Positions 33,581 to 40,518 of a stretch of 64,000 bases of DNA are shown in pieces (the stretch's first letter is position 1; each line of letters opens with the position of its first letter). Source of the DNA: an uncultured Eisenbergiella sp. (GTDB taxonomy: Bacteria; Bacillota; Clostridia; Lachnospirales; Lachnospiraceae); assembly GCA_904392525.1 (NCBI GenBank), contig CAJFMW010000004.1, positions 1 to 64,000 on the forward strand, written 5' to 3'. The position numbers and the translations under genes are program-made. The notes under the pieces were generated by a model. The model searched no databases. It saw nothing but the letters and a program-made list of their open reading frames with translations, and was not told where the DNA came from.

Positions 33581-34276
33581 TCAAATACCAAGCGCCCACT
33601 GTTTCAATACCACGATTCTTGTGGATGACGTATGTGTATGCTCCGCATACACGGCGGGAGAGGCCAAAGCCTTCGCCGTCTCTTCCTCCTCACCGTCTCC
33701 CGGCTCCAGCAGAATGCTGTCCGTATCGTATTTCGTCACATTTTCACAATCCTTCAAATACTCTTCACAGGTCTTCAGAACCGGAAAGCCGCTTTTTTCC
33801 GTGCGATAATGCATGGGAATCATAACGGCCGGAGAAAGCCTGCCGATCAGCTCCCTGATCACCTCCGGCTCCGCCGTATAATATCCGCCCACCGGCGCCA
33901 TGATCACATCCGCGTTCTCCATCCGTTCCAGCTGCCACTTTTCAGGTATGCATCCAATGTCTCCAAGATGGATGACCTTCAGCCCATCCGCCTGAAGGAT
34001 ATGAATGACGTTGCTTCCCCGAAGCGATCCCTTTTCCCCGTCGTGCCAGCTTTCCAGCCGTTCGATCTTAAACGGGCTGTCCACCCCTCTGTTTTTCAGC
34101 CGGATCCACTCCAGGCCGCAGTGGTCACCGTGTCCATGGCTGCACAGACACTGATCCGCCTCCACCTCAAGCGCTTTCAGTCCGGGCACCGAACCCTTTT
34201 CATAAGGATCCAGCACGATTTCATACCCCTCTGCCTCAATTTTGAAGCAGGAATGTCCCAGATACTGCAGTTTCAT
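33581..34276 (-). CDS. MBL-fold metal-dependent hydrolase (UlaG/YtkL-like)
   Basis: A 231-aa metallo-beta-lactamase-fold protein with MKLQYLGHSCFKIEA at the N-terminus and the metal motif SHGHGDH (H47, H49, D51, H52). Further ligands are likely in HLGDIGCIPE and PMHYRTE. This subfamily includes UlaG lactonases and many uncharacterised hydrolases. Residues 195-231 are an extra, partly acidic tail. It lies 20 bases downstream of the TPM protein gene, so it may be co-transcribed with the TPM/zinc-ribbon pair. Confidence 0.87.
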   Translation of the reverse strand: MKLQYLGHSCFKIEAEGYEIVLDPYEKGSVPGLKALEVEADQCLCSHGHGDHCGLEWIRLKNRGVDSPFKIERLESWHDGEKGSLRGSNVIHILQADGLKVIHLGDIGCIPEKWQLERMENADVIMAPVGGYYTAEPEVIRELIGRLSPAVMIPMHYRTEKSGFPVLKTCEEYLKDCENVTKYDTDSILLEPGDGEEEETAKALASPAVYAEHTHTSSTRIVVLKQWALGI

Positions 34277-34296
34277 TGTAATAACCCCTTTCCTCT

Positions 34297-35196
34297 CTAC
34301 CTTCTGTGGCCGCCGCCTCCATGAGAAACGCCCCGTGATGAGGTGTGATGGCCGCCCCCGCCGCCTCCGCCGCTTCCGGTATTTCTTTCTATATGTCTTT
34401 TTGTCACTGTTTTTCTCAGGAAAATATCCTCCCGCCGCTTAAGCTCGGGCCTTCCGCCCTCCACATAGGTGGTGAGATTCACGGTTTTGCTTCCTCTGTG
34501 GTTTTTCAGTGCGCTTCCCACGAACAAAACCGTTCCGAGAACCGCCATCACGAGAGGGACCAGCACCGGAATGTCAGGCGTGGAACCGCTTTCCGTCATC
34601 ATCTCCGCAAACAGATTTACATATTTTACATAGGCTCCATACGGATCCTGGTCCACATTCGCAAGCGCCTCCGTAAGCAGAGCGTCACTCATGGATGAAG
34701 AAAATCGTTCTTTCGCCCTGCCGCAGGTACTCAGCCAGGAATAAACACCCCCGTCCGCTTCCCGGTACCAGTTGTCCAGAAGCAGAACCCCATCCCCATA
34801 TGGCCTGTCATAACCGAATTTATGTTCATCATAAAAATTATCCGCATATACCATCGTATACCGGTCAGGAGTGAGATACCCCAGCTCATCCTCATAAACT
34901 GCCGCATAATCCGCAAGGGATTCGTTCAGCGTAACCAGAACAATATCGCAGGCGGTTCGCTTCTCTTTTTCCGCGATCAGCACTCTCAGCGCTTCCTCCT
35001 GCTCTCCGGTCAGCACATCCGCATAATCAAACACTCTCTCCTGCGTATCGCATTCCTGATTCGTCCGCTCCGCCGTGCTTCCTCTTCCACGGACCGCAAG
35101 AAGAACCACAAACAGCACGGCAAGCAGAAGTATGGCAAGAAACCAGAATTTAAAGTAAGAAACGTATTTTTTCCAGTTGATATCTCTGTTGTCCAA
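34297..35196 (-). CDS. TPM-domain membrane protein with Gly/His-rich tail
   Basis: A 299-aa protein with an N-terminal membrane span (residues about 15-36), an extracytoplasmic TPM domain (VFDYADVLTGEQEEALRVLI to about 185), a second span near 208-227 and a cytoplasmic C-terminus ending in GSGGGGGGGHHTSS...HGGGGHRR. TPM proteins include photosystem repair phosphatases and many bacterial proteins of unknown role. The start is TTG 35196 with GGGAGAGA directly before it. It is 12 bases from the zinc-ribbon gene; the two are probably partners. Confidence 0.8.
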   Translation of the reverse strand: MDNRDINWKKYVSYFKFWFLAILLLAVLFVVLLAVRGRGSTAERTNQECDTQERVFDYADVLTGEQEEALRVLIAEKEKRTACDIVLVTLNESLADYAAVYEDELGYLTPDRYTMVYADNFYDEHKFGYDRPYGDGVLLLDNWYREADGGVYSWLSTCGRAKERFSSSMSDALLTEALANVDQDPYGAYVKYVNLFAEMMTESGSTPDIPVLVPLVMAVLGTVLFVGSALKNHRGSKTVNLTTYVEGGRPELKRREDIFLRKTVTKRHIERNTGSGGGGGGGHHTSSRGVSHGGGGHRR

Positions 35197-35208
35197 TCTC
35201 TCCCTCTC

Positions 35209-36192
35209 CTACAGAAGCGAAATACAAGCCCATATCAGCATCAGCACCGCCGTAAGGCACCCGAAAAATGTCCCCCCGTAAAGCAGCATACAGGGAATGG
35301 ACAACGGAAGCTCTCCGGCCATTTTTCCTGTCTGCCCGTTTACAAAACAGTCATAGTCCCTGTCCCGATAGCGATACCGGTAGCACCAGACCGGAAGCAG
35401 GGCGTACCGGGCATCCTGCTGCCTGATGTCCACCGTCTCATGATTTGGAACCACCGTGGAATATCCTGAAACGGTCTGCATCAGCAGGCTTTTCGCATCC
35501 GCTCTCGCCTTCTCCTGCGCTCTGGGCGCATATTCTTCACTGGGCCCGTTATACACCTCTCCCAAAAAGCCGGACATATATTCCGGCGCAAAATCCTGAA
35601 GACCGCCGTATTCATAGGGCTCCATCAGATCCATGATCTCATCCGGCAGCTGTCCTGAGGCATCAGCCGGAATTTTCTCAAACTGCACCTTCATGTCACG
35701 GAGGATATGAAACCATGAGGTTTCCGTGTATTCCGTATCCCCGCTTCTCCAGACCCGCACTCTGGTTCCCGTTCCATCATAATGGCAGTCCGCCGACATA
35801 TCATACAGCCAGAACGGAACATAACTTCCTTCCATCCGTGCCAGCGTCGCATCCGACAGAAATGAATCCGGCGCGAAAATCCGGTTCTTAAATTCTCTCT
35901 GCAGGCATTCAGATGCCTCCTTCTTTCCAATCCGGAACGGCAGAATGAAACGGGGACGGTATGCATCCCCGATCCGCTCATCCAGAATCGTATACTGTCC
36001 GCAGTACGCGCACTTTACGGCAGAACCGAACTCACCCGCCTCCAGGGGAGCGCCGCAGTTCTTACAGACCGGCTGCCCATCCCCTGCCTCCTGTTCCTGG
36101 GTATCCACTCCGTCACAGTATGGACAGTGCATTTTCCCCTGTTCCGGATCATACACCACATTTCCGCCGCAATTTCTGCATTTAAAAATCAT
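35209..36192 (-). CDS. Double zinc-ribbon membrane-anchored protein
   Basis: A 327-aa protein whose N-terminus has two zinc ribbons: CRNCGG...CPYCDG (residues 5-27) and CKNCGAP...CAYCGQ (43-64). A beta-rich middle follows, then a C-terminal hydrophobic segment (residues about 303-327). Similar proteins are annotated as TFIIB-type zinc-ribbon or DNA helicase PriA-like, without known function. It forms a pair with the TPM gene. Given the membrane tail, a role in envelope or protein quality control is possible but unproven. Confidence 0.78.
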   Translation of the reverse strand: MIFKCRNCGGNVVYDPEQGKMHCPYCDGVDTQEQEAGDGQPVCKNCGAPLEAGEFGSAVKCAYCGQYTILDERIGDAYRPRFILPFRIGKKEASECLQREFKNRIFAPDSFLSDATLARMEGSYVPFWLYDMSADCHYDGTGTRVRVWRSGDTEYTETSWFHILRDMKVQFEKIPADASGQLPDEIMDLMEPYEYGGLQDFAPEYMSGFLGEVYNGPSEEYAPRAQEKARADAKSLLMQTVSGYSTVVPNHETVDIRQQDARYALLPVWCYRYRYRDRDYDCFVNGQTGKMAGELPLSIPCMLLYGGTFFGCLTAVLMLIWACISLL

Positions 36193-36219
36193 GTTTCCTC
36201 TTTCTTCCGCTCCTTTTTA

Positions 36220-36366
36220 CGCAATCATTATACCACGTGCGCAGAGGGGAAAGCGCCGCCAGAAGCGGCATTTTCCCCACAAGCCGTGGGTTGCCGGTAT
36301 AATCCCCGCGGAGCGGGGCGGCACGATGTAATCGTGCCGGATTGCGCTTTGCGCAATCATTATACC
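36220..36366. repeat. Leader hairpin array flanked by a direct repeat
   Basis: CGCAATCATTATACC occurs at 36220-36234 and 36352-36366. Between them lie hairpins GGGGAAA/TTTCCCC with an inner GCCGC/GCGGC (36246-36278), CCCAC/GTGGG (36276-36290), CCCCGC-GGA-GCGGGG (36304-36318), CGGCACGAT/ATCGTGCCG (36319-36339) and GATTGCGC-TTT-GCGCAATC (36340-36358). It lies upstream of the zinc-ribbon gene and before a small plus-strand gene. Confidence 0.85.
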
Positions 36367-36471
36367 GTAAATGCCTCCTCCTTTTCAACCGTTTCCGATA
36401 AGATTTGACAATCCGTCCCCCTTCGTATAAACTGAATCCACACAGAAATCGGAAAGGAAACAAAGCATAGA

Positions 36472-36708
36472 ATGAACGGTATCAATCCACTCAGGCTGCT
36501 GCAGCTGAAAAGTGCCTGGGAACAGTTTCAGGCCCGGCATCCCAAATTTCCGGCGTTTCTGAACGCAGCGTCCAGAAACACACTGGAGGAGGGAACCATC
36601 ATAGACGTTACCGTCACTTCCCCGGACGGCAGACAGATCGGAACCAATCTGAAGCTGACCGCTGAAGATCTTCAGCTTCTTCAGGAAATAAAAGAACTGA
36701 GAAAATAA
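36472..36708 (+). CDS. Small hypothetical protein, 78 aa
   Basis: A 78-aa protein starting MNGINPLRLLQLKSAWEQFQ. It has an amphipathic N-terminal helix, a short beta part (IIDVTVTSPDGRQIGTNLKL) and a C-terminal helix (AEDLQLLQEIKELRK). I do not recognise its function; similar small proteins are frequent in Lachnospiraceae. GGAAAGG precedes the ATG and a strong terminator follows, so it seems an independent gene. Confidence 0.75.
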   Translation: MNGINPLRLLQLKSAWEQFQARHPKFPAFLNAASRNTLEEGTIIDVTVTSPDGRQIGTNLKLTAEDLQLLQEIKELRK

Positions 36709-36730
36709 AATGCCGCAGCCCTGCAAAGTC

Positions 36731-36766
36731 AAAAACGGGGCCGGAATCTGTCCGGCCCCGTTTTTT
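36731..36766. terminator. Bidirectional terminator
   Basis: CGGGGCCGGA (36736-36745) and TCCGGCCCCG (36751-36760) form a 10-base stem with A5 before and T6 after. It serves the 78-aa gene on one side and the convergent secreted-protein gene on the other. Confidence 0.9.
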
Positions 36767-36797
36767 CATTCCTGTTCTGTTCGCCACAGGAGAAATT

Positions 36798-37505
36798 TTA
36801 TTGTTCGTAAAGCGCAAGCTGGGCAGTCGACTGCTGCACCGCTGCCGCAAGGTTCTGTACATTCAGAAGAGCCTGCTGACAGACAGCCGGATCGGCCTGC
36901 TGCTGATAGAGAAGCACAACCTGCTGCTTGGCAGTGATCAGCGCCTGAAGCTGCGCGCACATATCCGCATAGATCTGGAGCGCCGCCGCTTCCTCAGGAG
37001 AAGCGGAAGATGCCGCAAGCTGCTGAAGCAGGGCGGCCTGCTGGGCCATGCCCGCCACCATGACGGCCTGCTGGTTCAGCTGTGCCAGCTGCTGATTTTC
37101 CAGTGCCAGCTTTTCCTCCTCACTCATCGCATCCATCGCGGCCACGTTGTTCAGATGCGCCGCCGCTTCCTGTGCCAGCATCGCGGCGTCCTTCACAGAA
37201 ACCGCATTTCCGTTTCCATCCAGCACAATGCTGGAAACAGCCGTTGCCTTCAGCTTTGCCAGAACATTGTCGAAACTGTTATATCTGACAAAATACGGAT
37301 CTGAAGCCGTCTCCCTCATAAACTGCGTGACGGCATCTCCTTCCTGTGTAAACATCAGGCCGTTTACACCGTTTTCATCCATCACATAGACCTGCCCATA
37401 AACGGACGACTGGATCAGTTCAGCCGCATCCGCCTTCAACGGAACCACACACAGAAGTACGGCTGCCGCAGCAACTGCTGCCTTCACCCACTTAAAAACC
37501 CCCAT
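36798..37505 (-). CDS. Secreted Ala/Gln-rich coiled-coil protein
   Basis: A 235-aa protein with a signal peptide (residues 1-28: KWVKAAVAAAAVLLCVVPL, then ADA before the mature start). A short folded part (residues 30-105) includes QVYVMDENGVNGLMFTQEG. The remainder, about 106-235, is helical and very rich in Ala, Gln and Leu (NQQLAQLNQQAVMVAGMAQQ). It is likely an exported coiled coil. No cysteine lipidation motif or sortase signal is present. Function not recognised. AAAGGAGAGG precedes the ATG. Confidence 0.78.
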   Translation of the reverse strand: MGVFKWVKAAVAAAAVLLCVVPLKADAAELIQSSVYGQVYVMDENGVNGLMFTQEGDAVTQFMRETASDPYFVRYNSFDNVLAKLKATAVSSIVLDGNGNAVSVKDAAMLAQEAAAHLNNVAAMDAMSEEEKLALENQQLAQLNQQAVMVAGMAQQAALLQQLAASSASPEEAAALQIYADMCAQLQALITAKQQVVLLYQQQADPAVCQQALLNVQNLAAAVQQSTAQLALYEQ

Positions 37506-37519
37506 AACCTCTCCTTTCA

Positions 37520-37621
37520 GCCGCCGCAGGCGGCATTTAAATCAGGTGAAGAATCACGAAGTGATTCTTCCAGGAAGACAGGCTTCAGGCTGTCTTCCGC
37601 CTTTCAGCCGCCGCAGGCGGC
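37520..37621. repeat. Leader hairpin array with duplicated GCCGCC hairpin
   Basis: Hairpins: GCCGCC-GCA-GGCGGC at 37520-37534 and again at 37607-37621 within a 24-base direct repeat (37514-37537, 37601-37624); GAAGAATCAC-GAA-GTGATTCTTC (37548-37570); GGAAGACAG/CTGTCTTCC (37573-37598). The middle hairpin shares its outer GAAGAAT/ATTCTTC frame with the one at 23958 but has a different inner stem. Confidence 0.85.
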
Positions 37622-37680
37622 ATTCCGTTTTGCTATATGCCCATCATATCCTTTTCAGCCGTGAAACGCAATATGGCCTG

Positions 37681-39234
37681 CTACTTTTTCCACCATCTGC
37701 GTTTTTTTCTTGCCTGAATATGGTAAACGTTGCTTCTTCTCACGCTGCGGCGGTAAACCGGATCCTTCCCGTCATGTTTTCTTCTGCGCCATCTGGCTTT
37801 CCAGATCTGGCGTCTAACGAAGAGATATCCTCCCCCTCCAAGGGCAGCCACAACGACAATCCCGATCACCAGATACACCCAGGGGAAACCTTTCCCTTCC
37901 TGCCTCTCCGTCTCTTCAGGAACCACTGTTTCCACCGGAGTCTCCGTCTCCACCGGAATCACCAGGGACGACGGCAGTACGATCTGCGCCTGTCCCACCA
38001 CACGGCCTGCGTAGCTGTACTCCAGAGTGGCGCTTTCCCCTTCCTGCGCATTCTCTGTATCGTAGTACAGGTCAGCATCCAGATCCCCCAGTGTGACACT
38101 GGACGGAAGCACCACACAGCCGTCTTCCTTCATCTGAACCGGAATCTCTTCCGTTACCACGGAACCGCTTTCCACGCCGTTCGTTCTTGCATGAATGGAA
38201 GCTGTCGTACTGCCGGAAACGCTTCCGCCGATATCTACCAGATTAAAATGATCGAAGCCATAATCAAACAGCGTCGCCGCATCCGTATATACCTGCTGTC
38301 CCTGTGTTTCCATGGTGACACAGATCAGATCCATGCCATCCCGTTCCGCACAGGTGACCAGCGTATTCTGCGCCACTGTCGTATAGCCGTTCTTTCCCGC
38401 GAATACTCCGTCATAATGGAACTTTCCATTAAACAGCATCTTGTGATGATGGGACATGGGAATCAGGTCCGGCTGATTCGCGGAAGGCTGTATTTCATAA
38501 AAGGTGGTTCCGGCAATCGTGCGGAAAATGTCGTGCTTCAGCGCTTCTCTGGTAATCAGCGCCATATCGTAGGCACTGGTCACATGGTTTTCATCCGGAA
38601 GGCCGTGCGGATTCGTAAAATGAGTATCCTCACAGCCAAGCTCCTCCGCTCTCTGGTTCATCATGTCCGCAAAGTTTTCAATGGTTCCTCCCACATGAAT
38701 CGCAAGCGCATATGCCGCATCGTTGGCGGAGGCCAGCATGATGGCGTACAGGCAGTCTTCCACCGTCAGCTCTTCTCCCTCGTCAAGAGCGATATGGGAA
38801 CCTTTATCCTCCATGTACACAGCCTCATGAGGGACGGTTACCATCTCATCCAGCTCGCAGTTCTCAATGGCAAGCAGCGCCGTCATGATCTTGGTGATGC
38901 TGGCGGGATAATGCTGCTCATGCATGTTCTTATCATACAGAACGGTTCCGGTGGACGCCTCCATCAGAACCCCGGACGGCGCCACAATGGATGGCTCTGC
39001 CGGCCAATCCTCTCCTGTTTCCTCCATCGTTTCTTCCGTCATTGCTTCCGCTGTTGTTTCTACTGTTTCTTCCGGTGCTGTCTCCACCGTTTCTTCCGGC
39101 GCTGTCTCCATCCCGCTCTCCAGAGCCGCACTGGATGAAACCTCCGCCGCAAAAGACCGCACCGGCGCAGAAGCCGTAAAAAAAGCCGCTGTCAGGCAGA
39201 CAGCCGTTATCGTAAGCCTGCATCTATATTTCAT
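37681..39234 (-). CDS. D-alanyl-D-alanine carboxypeptidase (DacF/PBP5-like)
   Basis: A 517-aa low-molecular-weight penicillin-binding protein (peptidase S11). A signal peptide covers residues 1-30, and a Glu/Thr-rich spacer (35-75) is encoded by imperfect tandem repeats. The catalytic domain has S112-I-T-K115 and S169-A-N171. The third motif, usually KTG, reads K281-N-G. A beta-sandwich PBP5 C-domain follows, then a membrane span near 455-478 and a Lys/Arg-rich cytoplasmic end. It trims peptidoglycan pentapeptides outside the membrane. Confidence 0.92.
   Translation of the reverse strand: MKYRCRLTITAVCLTAAFFTASAPVRSFAAEVSSSAALESGMETAPEETVETAPEETVETTAEAMTEETMEETGEDWPAEPSIVAPSGVLMEASTGTVLYDKNMHEQHYPASITKIMTALLAIENCELDEMVTVPHEAVYMEDKGSHIALDEGEELTVEDCLYAIMLASANDAAYALAIHVGGTIENFADMMNQRAEELGCEDTHFTNPHGLPDENHVTSAYDMALITREALKHDIFRTIAGTTFYEIQPSANQPDLIPMSHHHKMLFNGKFHYDGVFAGKNGYTTVAQNTLVTCAERDGMDLICVTMETQGQQVYTDAATLFDYGFDHFNLVDIGGSVSGSTTASIHARTNGVESGSVVTEEIPVQMKEDGCVVLPSSVTLGDLDADLYYDTENAQEGESATLEYSYAGRVVGQAQIVLPSSLVIPVETETPVETVVPEETERQEGKGFPWVYLVIGIVVVAALGGGGYLFVRRQIWKARWRRRKHDGKDPVYRRSVRRSNVYHIQARKKRRWWKK
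39058..39116. repeat. Imperfect tandem repeats encoding Glu/Thr-rich spacer
   Basis: Units of about 24 bases (CTACTGTTTCTTCCGGTGCT, CCACCGTTTCTTCCGGCGCT) repeat within the start of the carboxypeptidase gene and encode ETAPEETV-like units. Unit number could vary by slippage. Confidence 0.6.
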
Positions 39235-39369
39235 GGGGAACCTGCTCCTTATTTTCCTTTGTCGAATTTTCAGAAAAGATTTCAGAATATGTAATAATTT
39301 CTTAATGTCTCTTTAACAGATTAACCCCACAGAGAATCCTCGTCAAGAACAAAATTTCTTAAGTTTTTT

Positions 39370-40038
39370 CTAAGACTGACCGCCGCTGTTCTTTTCCCGT
39401 GCAAGGCGCTCATAAAACTGACTGTAGAAATCCTTCTCTTCATATGGCTGCAGATAAAAACGTTTCAGCACGGACATCGTCAATTCCTTCATCCGCGCTT
39501 CCTCCTGCGCATGCTTCACCTCATCGCCCACCCGTTTCAGATAATCATGCCAGGCAAGCACAAATGCCTCATAACGTTTGATTTCCGGAATTCCGATCCA
39601 TTTCTTCACCTTCACCTTGGACCGGTTTTCCTTATGACACTCATGAATCTGAAGGAAATAATGGAAGCCGTCCTCTTCATACACTCTTCCCAGGGGAAAC
39701 AGCCTGCAGAGACCGGGGCGGAACGCATGAATGGAACATCTGCCTTCCCCGTTCAGAAAGCTGCAGCCTTCTCCATTTTCTCTCAGCTTCAGGTTCGGAA
39801 GAATTACGCCGTCCGCCATGTTCAGCTCGATCCTGCCCTCTTCCAGCAGGGCGGCAAACGTCGTTTTCAGCCCGCAGCCGAGCTCCCATATATCATAAGG
39901 GTCCAGAATGATGGTGTTTCCCGTTTCCCTGCAGCAGGACGAACAGCCCGCGCAGTCCCCGCAGCCAACCTTCACCAGATCCTCCGCGCCATACAGCTTC
40001 CCGTCAGACACTTCCGCCAGATCAATTTCCCGCTCCAT
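39370..40038 (-). CDS. YkgJ-family cysteine-cluster protein
   Basis: A 222-aa protein with the UPF0153/YkgJ pattern: CGDCAGCSSCCRETG near residue 30, GEGCSFLNGEGRCSIHAFRP near 93 and LCRLFPLG. The eight or so cysteines probably bind zinc or an Fe-S cluster. Function is not known. ATG 40038 (MEREIDLAEV) follows AAAGGAGCGG; longer frames reach 40122 but lack a ribosome site. It is divergent from feoA, and its context may be fortuitous. Confidence 0.8.
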   Translation of the reverse strand: MEREIDLAEVSDGKLYGAEDLVKVGCGDCAGCSSCCRETGNTIILDPYDIWELGCGLKTTFAALLEEGRIELNMADGVILPNLKLRENGEGCSFLNGEGRCSIHAFRPGLCRLFPLGRVYEEDGFHYFLQIHECHKENRSKVKVKKWIGIPEIKRYEAFVLAWHDYLKRVGDEVKHAQEEARMKELTMSVLKRFYLQPYEEKDFYSQFYERLAREKNSGGQS

Positions 40039-40134
40039 CCTTACCGCTCCTTTCGCCGCCATAGGCGGCCTTTTATTTTTCTTTTCTGTCATTATAAACT
40101 TTTTGGAACCATTACACAACAAATGAAAAAGGGA

Positions 40135-40198
40135 TTGACAAATTCATCCTGTTAGTTTAGACTATCTACGAATCGATCAGTTAGTTCAAACTATCTGA
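40135..40198 (+). promoter_or_regulatory. feoA promoter with two DtxR-type operators
   Basis: TTGACA (40135-40140) with a 17-base spacer to TAGACT (40158-40163). Two similar sites, TTAGTTTAGACTATCTA (40152-40168) and TTAGTTCAAACTATCTGA (40181-40198), resemble DtxR/IdeR boxes (TTAGGTTAG-CTAACCTAA). The first overlaps the -10. The likely repressor gene is at 43108. Confidence 0.7.
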
Positions 40199-40231
40199 AA
40201 ATCATCTTATGAGAGGAGGTCATCTGCTCTT

Positions 40232-40444
40232 ATGACTTTACTGGACGCTAGGGAAGGCGAAGAATATATCATTCAGAAAATCACCACGGATGATGAGGAT
40301 CTGGAAGCCTTTCTGTTTTCTCTGGGCTGCTACAGCGGAGAACCCATTACCGTAGTTTCCCATTCGAAGGGGGGCTGCGTGGTTTCCATTAAGGACGGGC
40401 GCTACAATATTGATACTGATTTAGCGCAGGCTATTTCAATATAA
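40232..40444 (+). CDS. feoA: FeoA, ferrous iron transport accessory protein
   Basis: A 70-aa SH3-like FeoA protein starting MTLLDAREGEEYIIQKI. FeoA assists FeoB-mediated Fe2+ uptake. GAGAGGAGGTC lies 12 bases before the ATG. It is followed by feoB after 68 bases. A short stem GGC-TTCG-GCT with eight T (about 40452-40470) between them could be an attenuator, and a third DtxR-like box lies at 40481. Confidence 0.93.
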   Translation: MTLLDAREGEEYIIQKITTDDEDLEAFLFSLGCYSGEPITVVSHSKGGCVVSIKDGRYNIDTDLAQAISI

Positions 40445-40480
40445 GGAAAAATGGCTTCGGCTGTTTTTTTTACCATGCGG

Positions 40481-40497
40481 TTAGTTTATGCTAATCA
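40481..40497 (+). promoter_or_regulatory. DtxR-type box before feoB
   Basis: TTAGTTTATGCTAATCA shares TTAGTTTA with the two boxes upstream of feoA. It would give feoB its own iron control. Confidence 0.55.
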
Positions 40498-40518
40498 GAA
40501 TGAAGGAGGAAAATGTGT

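Noticed and set aside
36220-36366. CRISPR-like appearance from direct repeats
   Set aside because: Only two direct repeat copies and the interior consists of hairpins, not spacers; no cas genes in the window.
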